DNA of 64,000 nt from Lacihabitans sp. LS3-19 (GCF_024343575.1 NZ_RJUA01000122.1:1-64000), one strand, 5' to 3'; positions 8,856-17,819 are shown, counted from the stretch's first letter. Notes: generated by a model not told the origin, from the sequence alone. Numbers and translations: made by a program.

Positions 8856-8879
8856 TTTCTGCCAATTTTGAGGCAGAAA
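8856..8879 (+). promoter_or_regulatory. Hairpin in the 5' leader of the TonB receptor gene
   Basis: TTTCTGCC (8856-8863) pairs with GGCAGAAA (8872-8879) across an 8-nt loop, ending 15 bp before the start codon at 8895. This could hide the ribosome-binding region or be a regulatory leader. It does not match a riboswitch class I can recognise; the B12 box was looked for and not seen. Confidence 0.35.
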
Positions 8880-8894
8880 TTAAAAATTCAAATT

Positions 8895-11063
8895 ATGAAA
8901 AAGCTATTTACATTATTATTTACAACGATAATCCTATCCACTCAAGCACAAACAATAATCTCAGGAAAAGTAAGCGACAAGAAAGGAGAAGTCCTACCAT
9001 TTGCCAATGTGGCTCTCCAAGGAACATACGACGGAGCATCTGCAAACGAAAACGGACTGTTTACATTTTCGACAGACGAAAAAGGTTCTAAAAAATTGGT
9101 GGTAACAATGGTCGGATTTCTGCCTTTTTCAAAAGAAATAGAATTAAAAGGAGAGAAAGTTTCTTTAGAAATAAAATTAGAAGAATCTATAAATTCCTTG
9201 AATGCCGTGGTGGTAACTGCGGGTATGTTTGAAGCATCAGACGAAAAGAAAATGGTAATGCTCAAGCCATTAGACATAGTAACCACTGCTGGTGGAAACG
9301 CAGATATTGTGTCGGTAATGCAGCTTTTGCCTGGCTCAAACAGGGTTGGGGAGAAAGAAGGACTGTTTGTAAGAGGTGGCTCAGCCAATGAAACCAAAAC
9401 TGTTATTGACGGCATGATTGTACAAAATCCGTTTTTCAGCAGTACGCCTGATGTACCTCAACGTGGCCGTTTTGACCCGTTTATGTTCAAAGGAACTGCC
9501 TTCAGTACAGGTGGATACTCTGCACTTTACGGACAGGCTCTATCTTCGGTACTTTTGCTAAACACACAGGACAAATTGGGAGAAAATACATCAACTACAG
9601 TAAGTGCAAACTTGGCGAGTGCGGCTGTTACACATACACACAAAGGTTGGTTGACTGGCACAGTTTATTATAGCAATATCACGCCTTTGATTTCCCTCAT
9701 AAAAAACGCTTATGATTTTGAAAAAGTACCAGAAGGTGTAGGTGCATCTGTAAGTGTAAATGAAAACTTTAAACACAATAATTCATTAAAAATTTACGGC
9801 ACTATTGCGGATAATCGCTCTGCAATAAATTTACCAACCTACGACGAACAAAATTCAAAACACTTATTTGATAACAAAAACAAAAATGCCTTCACAAATG
9901 CCTCCTACAGGCAATCTTATAAAGACGGATTGTGGGTTTTAAACAGCGGTTTTTCATATAGCAAAAACCTAGACAATTTAAGCATTGGAGGCTTCAAGTC
10001 TGATAGAGATGACCAAAGAATACAAGGCAGATTGGTAATGAGCAGGTTGTTTGGAAATAACCGAAGCAGCTCGTTCAATTTCGGAGGTGAGTCACATTTT
10101 ATTGATTTATCCAATATTTATGGCGAATACAACTTTAAGTTAAAAGACAGATATTCAGCACTTTTTGCCGAATCAGAATTCTACGTTTCTCCAAAATTAG
10201 CCATAAGGATAGGCATAAGAGGCGAGTACACTTCCGTAATAAATAAGTTTAATGCAGCTCCAAGAATATCCTTGGCTTATAAAACAGGCAAGTATTCTCA
10301 AGTGTCTTTTGCAGGAGGCAGATTTTACCAAAATCCAGATAAAGAATACTTATACCTAAACAAAAACTTGGGTTTTGAAATTGCAGACCATGCTATTTTA
10401 AACTATCAAATCATAAAAGATAATAGGACATTTAGAACAGAGATATTTTACAAAAAATACAGTGATTTGATAGTAGAAAAAACAGGCTTTTTTGATCCAA
10501 ATCCATACAGATTTCCAAGTGGACCGACATCCAACAATGGCAATGGATATGCACGTGGCTTCGATATGTTTATCAGAGACCAAAAGAGTATAAAAAATGC
10601 AGATTTATGGCTTACTTATTCATTTTTGGACACTGAAAGATATTTTAGAAACTACCCAACTGCTAGCACGCCTTCTTTTGCAAGCAAGCACAATATGAGT
10701 TTGGTTTATAAGCAATTCTTCAACAAAATATCTACAAATCTTGGTGTAACATTTTCGCAGTCAACAGGCCGACCAACTTACATTTTGAACGATGATTTTA
10801 AGAAAATAGAATATTTGAAAGCTTACCAAAACCTGAGCCTAATGGCAAGCAAAATCAAACAAACTGCCAACAGCTTTATTGTATTTTATGTAATTGTGGA
10901 CAATGCCCTTGGTAGAAATAATGTATTCGGCTACAGATATTCTTTGGATGGCACAAAAAGATTTGAAGTTAATCCCATGATGAAAAGAAGCATTTTCTTC
11001 GGAGCAACTTGGACCTTTGGCAAACTCAACGGAAGATCAAAAGAAGCTGAATTAGATTTTTAA
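8895..11063 (+). CDS. TonB-dependent outer-membrane receptor
   Basis: Starting at the ATG at 8895 (MKKLFTLLFTTIILSTQAQ, a clear signal peptide) the protein has 722 residues; an upstream in-frame ATG at 8844 would bury the signal. Residues about 21-90 are a carboxypeptidase-like regulatory domain ('ISGKVSDKKGEVLPFANVAL'), then a plug ('LFVRGGSANETKTVIDGM') and a beta barrel ending in 'FFGATWTFGKLNG'. It is shorter than SusC proteins and has no SusD beside it, so a small ligand such as a metal chelate or siderophore is more likely than a glycan. The gene 27 bp downstream probably belongs to the same operon. Confidence 0.88.
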   Translation: MKKLFTLLFTTIILSTQAQTIISGKVSDKKGEVLPFANVALQGTYDGASANENGLFTFSTDEKGSKKLVVTMVGFLPFSKEIELKGEKVSLEIKLEESINSLNAVVVTAGMFEASDEKKMVMLKPLDIVTTAGGNADIVSVMQLLPGSNRVGEKEGLFVRGGSANETKTVIDGMIVQNPFFSSTPDVPQRGRFDPFMFKGTAFSTGGYSALYGQALSSVLLLNTQDKLGENTSTTVSANLASAAVTHTHKGWLTGTVYYSNITPLISLIKNAYDFEKVPEGVGASVSVNENFKHNNSLKIYGTIADNRSAINLPTYDEQNSKHLFDNKNKNAFTNASYRQSYKDGLWVLNSGFSYSKNLDNLSIGGFKSDRDDQRIQGRLVMSRLFGNNRSSSFNFGGESHFIDLSNIYGEYNFKLKDRYSALFAESEFYVSPKLAIRIGIRGEYTSVINKFNAAPRISLAYKTGKYSQVSFAGGRFYQNPDKEYLYLNKNLGFEIADHAILNYQIIKDNRTFRTEIFYKKYSDLIVEKTGFFDPNPYRFPSGPTSNNGNGYARGFDMFIRDQKSIKNADLWLTYSFLDTERYFRNYPTASTPSFASKHNMSLVYKQFFNKISTNLGVTFSQSTGRPTYILNDDFKKIEYLKAYQNLSLMASKIKQTANSFIVFYVIVDNALGRNNVFGYRYSLDGTKRFEVNPMMKRSIFFGATWTFGKLNGRSKEAELDF

Positions 11064-11090
11064 ATTATAATAATTAAACAAATAAATAAA

Positions 11091-11723
11091 ATGAAAAAGT
11101 TAGTATTAAGTATCTTGTTTTTTGGCTTTAACACGGTCATTTTCGCTCAAAACGAAAAGTATGTTTCTACGATGACAGACCTCGTAACCAATATACAAAG
11201 TAACTACGAAGGCAGCTATATTCCGTTGTCTAATAAAATGGAAAGAATAGCAGCGGCGGAAAGCAAAGAGTGGCTGCCGAACTACTGGGTCGCATTTTGC
11301 TTAATAAATGAAACTTTCAGAATGCAAGAAGCAGGTGAGAAAGATCTATTACTAGACAAAGCAGCCGTTTTCATAAAAAAAGCGGAAGTAATTTCCCCTT
11401 CAAATGACGAAATAGAGGTCATAAAGGCACAATACGCAATGGCAAAGGTTTCGATAGACCCTATGAGTAGATGGCAAAAATACGGTGCGGATTTTCAGAC
11501 TTCTTTAAAAAATGCTGAAGAATTGAATCCAGGAAATCCAAGAACTTCTTATGTTATGGGCATCAATATTTATTATACGCCAGAAGGCTTTGGAGGAGGA
11601 AAAGACAAAGCTAAACCGCTATTTGAAAAAACATTAAGCAAAGCAGAAATTTTTAAATCTGAAACAAGCTACTCTCCTAGTTGGGGAAAAGCCGAAGCCA
11701 AATTCTTTCTATCTCAATATTGA
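11091..11723 (+). CDS. Secreted conserved protein, TPR-like, TonB-receptor partner
   Basis: A 210-residue protein with signal peptide MKKLVLSILFFGFNTVIFAQ. The remainder is predicted helical, with repeated 'W..Y.A', 'AEVISPSNDEIEVIKAQYAMAK' and 'GNPRTSYVMGINIYYTPEGFGGGKDKAKPLFEKTL', which resembles degenerate TPR-like helices. It lies 27 bp after a TonB receptor gene. Such receptor-plus-secreted-protein pairs recur in Bacteroidota, but I know of no established function. Inference: a periplasmic accessory of the receptor. Confidence 0.7.
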   Translation: MKKLVLSILFFGFNTVIFAQNEKYVSTMTDLVTNIQSNYEGSYIPLSNKMERIAAAESKEWLPNYWVAFCLINETFRMQEAGEKDLLLDKAAVFIKKAEVISPSNDEIEVIKAQYAMAKVSIDPMSRWQKYGADFQTSLKNAEELNPGNPRTSYVMGINIYYTPEGFGGGKDKAKPLFEKTLSKAEIFKSETSYSPSWGKAEAKFFLSQY

Positions 11724-12016
11724 TTTAAACAAAAGCCAAATTCTTTGGAGTTTGGCTTTTCTACTTTTTTCTTTGGATTTAAACTATTGTCAAACACATT
11801 TAATATGTAAATTGTATTATAATCGAAACGATAAAAAATAGAAGTGTTCTTAGAAATTACAAATCCATATATACCTTTCTCCAAATTCACAACCTTTCCA
11901 ATTCTAGGAAATGTCTTAATCGATTCAACCACAGCATTTACTTTCAAAATGAAATCTCGTGCTACTTTTAAAGTCCAGTTTTCGACTAAATAATCAATAA
12001 TTTTATCAAAATTCAA
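11714..12016 (-). CDS. ParE/RelE-type toxin, start codon uncertain
   Basis: About 100 codons encoding a ParE/RelE-superfamily toxin: 'NFDKIIDYLVENWTLKVARDF', 'SIKTFPRIGK', 'YGFVISKNTSIFYRFDYNTIYILNVFDN'. These toxins inhibit gyrase or cleave mRNA at the ribosome. The conserved N-terminus continues upstream in frame as 'KVYKVVWTKRAI', yet between the frame's TAA and the first coding residues there is no ATG, GTG or TTG except the TTG at 12016. Either this weak TTG is used, removing the first beta strand, or the gene has lost its start. The last ~14 residues are read through the terminator. It follows an antitoxin gene by 20 bp. Confidence 0.75.
   Translation of the reverse strand: MNFDKIIDYLVENWTLKVARDFILKVNAVVESIKTFPRIGKVVNLEKGIYGFVISKNTSIFYRFDYNTIYILNVFDNSLNPKKKVEKPNSKEFGFCLNQY
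11731..11770. terminator. Hairpin terminator shared by convergent genes
   Basis: AAAAGCCAAA (11731-11740) and TTTGGCTTTT (11751-11760) form a 10-bp stem with a 10-nt loop followed by a T-rich stretch. It serves the TonB-partner gene; the 3' end of the ParE-type toxin reading frame on the other strand runs through it. Confidence 0.75.
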
Positions 12017-12036
12017 TATGGCTCTTTTAGTCCAAA

Positions 12037-12279
12037 CTACTTTGTAAACCTTTTTGCATTATGCTTTAAAAATTCATCATGTGAAACTAAATTTTCAGGA
12101 TAAAAACTTTCATTATAAGACAAATCTAATTCAACACTTAGCTCCTTTGTAAGTTTAGTAATCAACTCTCCTTCAACTTGTTGTTGAAAATTAAATAGCA
12201 ATGAATAATATACCTCCAAATTTTCATTTTCGGGCAAACCATCAATTAAATCATGTATTTTTTCCTTTAAAGTAGACAT
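12037..12279 (-). CDS. Antitoxin partner of the ParE-type toxin
   Basis: About 80 residues from the ATG at 12279 ('MSTLKEKIHDLIDGLPENENLEVYYSLLFNFQQQVEGELITKLTKEL...'). It is rich in charged residues, has a helical N-terminal part and ends 'HDEFLKHNAKRFTK', like the toxin-binding tails of ParD/RelB-like antitoxins in this phylum. It lies just upstream of the toxin frame on the same strand. A TATATTTG sequence (12295-12302, minus strand), 15 bp before the ATG, is a candidate -7 box. Confidence 0.7.
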   Translation of the reverse strand: MSTLKEKIHDLIDGLPENENLEVYYSLLFNFQQQVEGELITKLTKELSVELDLSYNESFYPENLVSHDEFLKHNAKRFTK

Positions 12280-12400
12280 TTGTTTTTGTTTTTTCAAATA
12301 TATCCAATTTCTGAAAAATAATATACTTCAATATTATTTAATGTAATTAAACCATCAATTTCTCTCAAAATAACATTTCTTAAATTATCTAGGTAATTTG

Positions 12401-12408
12401 TACATTTG
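12401..12408 (+). promoter_or_regulatory. -7 box (TACATTTG) of uxuA
   Basis: TACATTTG matches the Bacteroidota TAnnTTTG -7 consensus and is 20 bp before the uxuA start. The same eight bases serve amtB at 37728. A good -33 element is not evident, only TTTC around 12376. Confidence 0.5.
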
Positions 12409-12428
12409 CACAAAATTCTACTCAAAAT

Positions 12429-13634
12429 ATGCTAGCTACCATGCGTTGGTTTGGTCCTAACGACCAAGTAAGTTTAATGGATATTCGTCAGGCGGGTTGC
12501 GTTGGCGTTGTTTCTGCTTTGCATCAGATTCCCGTTGGTGAGGTTTGGTCGGAGAAGCAAATAAATGAAAGAATCCAAATCATTGAAGCAGAAAACGATC
12601 GTTATTCAAAACTTGAGTGGTTGGTAGTAGAAAGTCTACCAGTGCATGAAGACATCAAAAAAGGACTGCCTAGTAGAGATAAATATATTGAAAACTATAA
12701 AGTTTCGCTCAAAAACTTGGCTAATTTTGGGATAAAAACAGTTTGTTATAATTTCATGCCAGTTTTGGATTGGTCACGAACCAAGCTGGATTATACCATG
12801 CCAGATGGCTCAAAAGCTCTCCGTTTTGTTTGGACAGATTTTGCCGCATTTGATTTATTTATTTTAAAAAGACCAGCAGCAGAAACTGCTTACACTGAAG
12901 AAACCAAAAAAGCTGCAAAAAAGCGATTTGAGGAAATGTCAGCAGAAGAAAAAGCCGAATTGCAAAATACGGTTTTATTGGGCTTGCCGGGCTCTATGGA
13001 GGCATTTCACCTAGAAACATTCCAAGGTTTATTGAATAATTATGCAAATATTGGAGCTGAAGAACTAAGAGCCAATTTACATTATTTTGTATCGCAAGTA
13101 GCTCCTTATGCACAAAAACTTGGCATAAATCTATGCATACATCCAGACGATCCACCGTTTCCTCTTTTAGGATTACCAAGAGTAGTAAGCACGGAACAAG
13201 ATTTAGAAATGCTCATGAATGCAGCTGATGTTAGAGCAAACGGAATCACTTTTTGTACAGGATCTCTTGGTGTTAGAGAAGATAATAATTTGCCAGCAAT
13301 GGTAAAGAAATTTGCAGATAGGATACACTTTGTGCACCTCCGAACCACCAAACGTGAAACGGAGTATAATACCCTCGTTTTCCACGAAGCTGCCCACCTA
13401 AACGGCGACGTAGATATGTACGAGGTCATTTCTGAAATATTAAAAGAAGAAAATACCCGTCGGAAAAATGGTAATTATGATGCAGAAATACCCATGAGAC
13501 CTGATCATGGACATCAAATGCTGAATGATTTGTCTTCTTCTACGTATCCTGGCTATTCGGCAATTGGTCGATTAAAAGGACTGGCAGAAATCAGAGGAAT
13601 GGAGATGGCTATAAAAAGGAATTTGGGAAATTAA
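12429..13634 (+). CDS. uxuA: Mannonate dehydratase UxuA
   Basis: A 401-residue protein collinear with E. coli UxuA: 'MRWFGPNDQVSLMDIRQAG', 'ALHQIPVGEVWS', 'VVESLPVHEDIKKG', 'TVCYNFMPVLDWSRT', 'CIHPDDPPFPLLGLPRVVS', 'TFCTGSLGVR', 'HEAAHLNGDVDMYEV' and 'MRPDHGHQMLNDL'. It dehydrates D-mannonate to 2-keto-3-deoxygluconate, the step that carries glucuronate (and glucuronate made from inositol) into the Entner-Doudoroff branch. Metal-ligand residues in the His/Asp/Cys-containing motifs are intact. It is cytoplasmic and monocistronic here, with a TACATTTG promoter element. It fits the uronate-using gene content further along the window. Confidence 0.97.
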   Translation: MLATMRWFGPNDQVSLMDIRQAGCVGVVSALHQIPVGEVWSEKQINERIQIIEAENDRYSKLEWLVVESLPVHEDIKKGLPSRDKYIENYKVSLKNLANFGIKTVCYNFMPVLDWSRTKLDYTMPDGSKALRFVWTDFAAFDLFILKRPAAETAYTEETKKAAKKRFEEMSAEEKAELQNTVLLGLPGSMEAFHLETFQGLLNNYANIGAEELRANLHYFVSQVAPYAQKLGINLCIHPDDPPFPLLGLPRVVSTEQDLEMLMNAADVRANGITFCTGSLGVREDNNLPAMVKKFADRIHFVHLRTTKRETEYNTLVFHEAAHLNGDVDMYEVISEILKEENTRRKNGNYDAEIPMRPDHGHQMLNDLSSSTYPGYSAIGRLKGLAEIRGMEMAIKRNLGN

Positions 13635-13638
13635 AGTT

Positions 13639-13980
13639 TCAAATTCTCAATGCCTCACCTTCAAACTTTACGCCTTCCCAACCAAACTTCATAAAGTTTC
13701 TGATGTTTTGGTGATCTGTGCCTTCAGGATTTTCTAAAACATCATTTCGGTAATATTCACCAAAACAAGCTAAGGTCTCTGATTCCGTTAACCCATGCAT
13801 TTTTGCAAAAGAAAACAGTTTGCATGAACCTGAATTTTGGCCAGCTTCGTTTGTAGTTTCACCGTTTGTAAATTTTGTAGGTGTGAAAACGTAGTTTTCA
13901 TCTACAAAACCTATAATTTCTTTAAACTGAATGTTTTGTGGATCGGACTTGATTTTATCTAATAATTCTTGAATATTCAT
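13639..13980 (-). CDS. HopJ type III effector family protein
   Basis: A 113-residue protein matching the HopJ family (Pfam HopJ): 'IQFKEIIGFVDENYVFTPTKFTNG', 'NEAGQNSGSCKLFSFAKMHGLTESETLACFGEYYRNDVL', 'GTDHQNIRNFMKFGWEGVKF'. Despite the name, the family is widespread in bacteria without type III secretion and its function is unknown. It is the last gene of a minus-strand run after ClC and DUF4177 and ends 5 bp from the end of uxuA. Confidence 0.9.
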   Translation of the reverse strand: MNIQELLDKIKSDPQNIQFKEIIGFVDENYVFTPTKFTNGETTNEAGQNSGSCKLFSFAKMHGLTESETLACFGEYYRNDVLENPEGTDHQNIRNFMKFGWEGVKFEGEALRI

Positions 13981-13994
13981 TTGATATATTAATT

Positions 13995-14195
13995 TTAAAA
14001 AACTGACTCTCGTTTGAAAAACAAAACAACCTCGTTGGTAATTCCTTGATGCTTATTGGTATCAACAGCTGACACCATTTCCCAGCCTTCTGCTCCCAAA
14101 GCATTTAATTTCTGCATGAGTTCCTCACTCTTTATTTCCGGATTCCAAAAACCTTCTTGCTTGGTTTTTAGTACTTTGTATTCGTATTTTTTCAT
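13995..14195 (-). CDS. DUF4177 small protein
   Basis: A 66-residue protein of the DUF4177 type: 'YEYKVLKTKQEGFW', then 'LMQKLNALGAEGWEMVSAV' and a closing beta strand 'NEVVLFFKRE'. The 'LNxLGxEGWELV' core is diagnostic. No function is established. Its ATG overlaps the ClC stop codon (ATGA), indicating translational coupling, and the HopJ gene follows 14 bp later. Confidence 0.9.
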   Translation of the reverse strand: MKKYEYKVLKTKQEGFWNPEIKSEELMQKLNALGAEGWEMVSAVDTNKHQGITNEVVLFFKRESVF

Positions 14196-15493
14196 TTTGT
14201 TAAATCTTGAAAATTCTTACCTTCATAATCTTGATATTTTTCATTTTTTGCTTCTCCAATTACCTGTTTTGTATAAATACTCGTATGTCCCGAAAGCAAA
14301 TAAGCGGTAACGCAAGCAATAGCAACATATACGCCAGACTCGACTCCAAAAAGTTCAATAGCCATAATAGTACAGGCCAAAGGCGTATTTGTAGCACCCG
14401 CAAAAACTGCCACGAAACCCATACCCGCCAACAATCCTACAGGAAGCGGAATAAAATAAGCGAGGGCATTGCCCAATGTAGCTCCGATAAAAAACAAAGG
14501 AGTTACCTCGCCACCCTTAAATCCTGCTGCCAAGGTTATGATTGTAAAGGCGATTTTCACAGCAAAATCATAAGCTGGGAGGTTTTGATTGAAAGAATCA
14601 ACAATTGTCGGAATACCTAAACCAATGTATTTTGTCGTTCCTATCAACCAAACTGCTAATGCCACAATAATACCTCCGACAAATGGACGCAGTGCAGGAT
14701 ATGAAATTTTGGATTTAAAAACCTTGCTTACAAAATGGATAGATTTGCTAAAAGTAGCCGCACAAATCCCGAAAGCAATACCTGCCAAGATGCTATATAG
14801 AAGATTAATAAAAGTGATATCGGGAACAATTCCGATGAAATAATGAGTGTGTTTTGCCTCCCAAAGTTTGGTGACTAAATCTGCAATAATGGCTGCCGAA
14901 AAAGCAGGAAAGATAGCATTATAGCGAATTCTGCCAATAAAATAAAATTCTAATCCGAAAATAGCACCAGCCAGAGGAGTACCAAAAACAGACCCAAAAC
15001 CCGCTGCAATAGCTGCAATGATTAGTATTTTCCGGTCATCCTTGTTAAGTCTAAATGGCTTGGTTAACTGGTCAGAAATTGAGCCCGCCATTTGTAAAGC
15101 AGTACCCTCTCGCCCTGCTGACCCTCCAAAAAGATGCGTAATTATTGTACCTAAATAAACAAAAATAGCCATACGCAAAGGTATCGCCTCTTTTGGGTCA
15201 TGTATACTATCTATCAATAAGTTATTACCAGTTTCCACGGATTTTCCGTAATATTGATAAACCAAACCAACAGCTAAACCTGCCAAAGGCAAAAAAGCAA
15301 TAATCCAAAGGTGCGACTCTCGAAAATTGGTGACAAACTCCAAAGAAATCAAAAAACCTGCGGAAGCTGAACCAACCAATACACCGATAATAGCAGAGAT
15401 AAATGTCCACTTAAAAATATAAGGCAATGAAGGATAAATACCAAATATTGCTTTCGTTTTTTGCAGAAAATCGTTCTCGTTTGGTTTCGACAT
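14192..15493 (-). CDS. ClC family chloride channel/transporter
   Basis: A 433-residue polytopic membrane protein of the voltage-gated chloride channel (ClC) family. The selectivity-filter motif 'GGSAGREGTALQMAG' (123-137) carries the gating glutamate Glu129; a second signature is 'GFKGGEVTPLFFIGATLG' and a third 'GFVAVFAGATNTPLACTIMAIELFG'. About ten hydrophobic segments are visible. Such proteins move Cl- (or F-) by channel or H+ exchange; which applies cannot be told from sequence. First gene of an operon with DUF4177 and HopJ. Confidence 0.92.
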   Translation of the reverse strand: MSKPNENDFLQKTKAIFGIYPSLPYIFKWTFISAIIGVLVGSASAGFLISLEFVTNFRESHLWIIAFLPLAGLAVGLVYQYYGKSVETGNNLLIDSIHDPKEAIPLRMAIFVYLGTIITHLFGGSAGREGTALQMAGSISDQLTKPFRLNKDDRKILIIAAIAAGFGSVFGTPLAGAIFGLEFYFIGRIRYNAIFPAFSAAIIADLVTKLWEAKHTHYFIGIVPDITFINLLYSILAGIAFGICAATFSKSIHFVSKVFKSKISYPALRPFVGGIIVALAVWLIGTTKYIGLGIPTIVDSFNQNLPAYDFAVKIAFTIITLAAGFKGGEVTPLFFIGATLGNALAYFIPLPVGLLAGMGFVAVFAGATNTPLACTIMAIELFGVESGVYVAIACVTAYLLSGHTSIYTKQVIGEAKNEKYQDYEGKNFQDLTK

Positions 15494-15628
15494 TTAAAAG
15501 ATTTTATGTTCTTGCTCTCTTTTACGTTACTAAGGCGGGTTCCTTTGTTTAGAAAAGTAAAGATAAATGCAAAACCGTATATAATATTAATTTTGAGAAT
15601 TGAATTAAAGCTATCTGTAAAAAAAACC

Positions 15629-16843
15629 TTAAGAATTTAGCTCAATGATTTTCTTGGTTAATTTTTGAGCCAAAAGTTCTAGGTCTGTATCTAGTTGATT
15701 TTTAGAAACTTCAATTACTTTCTCTTTGTCTGCTGGCAATTTTTCAAAACCTACAAAAGCCCCAAGAATTCCGCCAGCAATAGCTGCTGTTGTATCATTA
15801 TCTCTGCCATAATTTACCAAAAATTGCATGGTTTTTATATAATCAAAGTCAGAAAATAGCATGGCAGTCAACACTTGTAAGTGTATTTCACCAGCATGAA
15901 AAGGCATATCTTGGAGATTTTGATCTAAGAGTTCGAAGGCTTTTTGCATTTGGTCTTTGTCCATAGCTTTTGCATCACGATTTATGGCCAATGCAGTTCT
16001 TAGAATTCGGTAAGAAGTTCTACCCACCAATCTACTTTTGAAATATCCTTGCGGATCGATGCTACGTAACACATCCAAAAGGTCTTCTTTTTTAGCATTT
16101 TTCTTCATCCCAGCCGATGTCATGGCAGCAGCCAAGGCACTTATGTCACGAGCATATCCTATATCAAATATACTTAAATCATACATTTCATCATAGGCCC
16201 GATTTGGATCGCCAGGGAAAAAAACGCCTATTCCAGGTGCATACAATAATCCTGCACAAACCATTTCTCCGCCATAAAATCTATTCAAAGCAGTTTGGAA
16301 TTCGTCAAGATTTCCAGCCACGTAAGGTTTAGAAACTTTGGCCCACTCTTGTAGCCAAGCCACTTTTAGCGTGTTTTCTTCAAAAGGTTCAGGCTCGAAA
16401 GATTTTATTTTGCCATAATTATCAATAGAAATTTGGTAAGTTTCCAGTATTTTATTAGCAAAATCTTTGGCTTTCAGGTCTTTCGAATTTTGAATTGTTA
16501 AATATTCAAATGTAAGTTTTTTCCATCTGGTATCGTCAGTGGTTCCTCCAGCTGGCAGATTGGTTTTCCATGTACCTTCGGGCGAAACTTCTCTCACCAT
16601 GGAATCAAGGTCTTTCACGAATCCATACTCTAGTTTTATACTTCCTCTATCCCACATTTCTGTTGGTGCACCCATGGCATCACCAATAGCCGACCCGACC
16701 AACATGCCCAAAACTTTGTCGTAAAGTTCGGCCTCAGTCAAATCCAGTTTTTTTACAGGTTCTTCGCTGAAAGTGATTTCCTTTTCTTCATTTTTACAGG
16801 AAAATAAAAGAGATAATATTAATACGAAAAGTACCTTTCTCAT
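15629..16843 (-). CDS. ADP-ribosylglycohydrolase-family lipoprotein
   Basis: A 404-residue protein with lipoprotein signal 'MRKVLFVLILSLLFSC' (Cys16). The mature part is an ADP-ribosylglycohydrolase fold: 'LGMLVGSAIGDAMGAPTE' (46-62), 'GGTTDDTRW' (metal-binding TTDDT at 101-105) and 'NYGRDNDTTAAIAGGILGA' near the C-terminus. The di-metal residues are intact. Classical members remove ADP-ribose from proteins in the cytosol; a surface or periplasmic lipoprotein is more likely to cleave an N- or O-glycosidic bond of a nucleoside or sugar. Monocistronic. Confidence 0.88.
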   Translation of the reverse strand: MRKVLFVLILSLLFSCKNEEKEITFSEEPVKKLDLTEAELYDKVLGMLVGSAIGDAMGAPTEMWDRGSIKLEYGFVKDLDSMVREVSPEGTWKTNLPAGGTTDDTRWKKLTFEYLTIQNSKDLKAKDFANKILETYQISIDNYGKIKSFEPEPFEENTLKVAWLQEWAKVSKPYVAGNLDEFQTALNRFYGGEMVCAGLLYAPGIGVFFPGDPNRAYDEMYDLSIFDIGYARDISALAAAMTSAGMKKNAKKEDLLDVLRSIDPQGYFKSRLVGRTSYRILRTALAINRDAKAMDKDQMQKAFELLDQNLQDMPFHAGEIHLQVLTAMLFSDFDYIKTMQFLVNYGRDNDTTAAIAGGILGAFVGFEKLPADKEKVIEVSKNQLDTDLELLAQKLTKKIIELNS

Positions 16844-16975
16844 AGCTATTAAGCATTGATTATTAAAATTTTAACAAAAATCAAGTTATATGTTTGGCTT
16901 AAACAATTTCCATTGCTCAATTTTGAAAAAAAAGTAAAATAGTAAAAAGTTTTAAAAATATCTTAAACAAAAAGA

Positions 16976-17779
16976 CTAACGTTTACCTAACCAAAACAAA
17001 GTATTCAAAATAAACCTATTTTGCTCAGGACTTTGAAAAGTCGATGACAAATGTTCATTGGTTTCATAATTCATTTCATTGTGTCCCATATTCATGTACA
17101 CCATTTTATAATCCGTATTTGTCCAAGCTATTGGAAAGTCTCCCTCATGCCAAATTTCATGCGGTTTTGGTCCAGTCCCCAATGGAAAACTGCTCTTATC
17201 AACACTTAGAAGCACTTTTATGTTTTTATTATTCCTAATATCCCCACTCCATTTGTACCATTCATTAGGTGCAGATGTGAACTTGTTTGGAATACGTTTC
17301 AGTGTTTTGTGCCTCTTGTTTTCGGTTTTTAAAACTGCCGAAGTAGGCTTCCAAGTATTGCTTTTATACTCTCCTGAACCTAAAAATTCCTTATGATACC
17401 AATCCCAATTTTGCGGATATTTAGAATTATTCAATGCAAATGCTGAAAAATGAAAGCCTAAAAAAGCCCCACCATGTTTCATGTAGGTTTCAAAATCTTC
17501 TCTTTGTTCAATAGTTTCAGGCCGCGTATCCAAAAATATAACCACATTATAATCTTTCAAAACATCTGCATTGAGATTGTTCCAATTGGAGGTGGTATCA
17601 TATCCAAATCTGTACATTTTTGCCATTTCTGCAAACCAAACATTGGCTTCTTTAACAAAGCTGATATGGGCAGCATCATTTTGAGCAGTGAAAAAGGCAA
17701 TGGCAGCAAATGGTTTCTTAAGCTTTTGGGCAGAAGTATTTAAATTAAAAAATAAAAAGAGGAAAGCTAATAATCTCAT
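16976..17779 (-). CDS. Secreted ThuA domain protein
   Basis: A 267-residue protein with signal peptide MRLLAFLFLFFNLNTSAQ and a ThuA-like (class I glutamine-amidotransferase-like) domain: 'YNVVIFLDTRPETIEQREDFETYMKHGGAFLGFHFSAF', 'SGDIRNNKNIKVLLSVD', 'FPIAWTNTDYKMVYMNMGHNEMNYETNE'. ThuA proteins of Bacteroidota are usually periplasmic and linked to sugar use; recent work on relatives points to keto-sugar chemistry, but no reaction can be assigned here. Monocistronic. Confidence 0.85.
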   Translation of the reverse strand: MRLLAFLFLFFNLNTSAQKLKKPFAAIAFFTAQNDAAHISFVKEANVWFAEMAKMYRFGYDTTSNWNNLNADVLKDYNVVIFLDTRPETIEQREDFETYMKHGGAFLGFHFSAFALNNSKYPQNWDWYHKEFLGSGEYKSNTWKPTSAVLKTENKRHKTLKRIPNKFTSAPNEWYKWSGDIRNNKNIKVLLSVDKSSFPLGTGPKPHEIWHEGDFPIAWTNTDYKMVYMNMGHNEMNYETNEHLSSTFQSPEQNRFILNTLFWLGKR

Positions 17780-17819
17780 TCATTGAAATTCAATTACCTC
17801 AAAAATAGTAATTTCAATT

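Noticed and set aside
8628-8894. Cobalamin riboswitch upstream of the TonB receptor
   Set aside because: The conserved B12-box sequence and the surrounding helices were not found; only a simple hairpin is present.
13106-13429. Minus-strand open frame inside uxuA
   Set aside because: Shadow of a strongly conserved gene.
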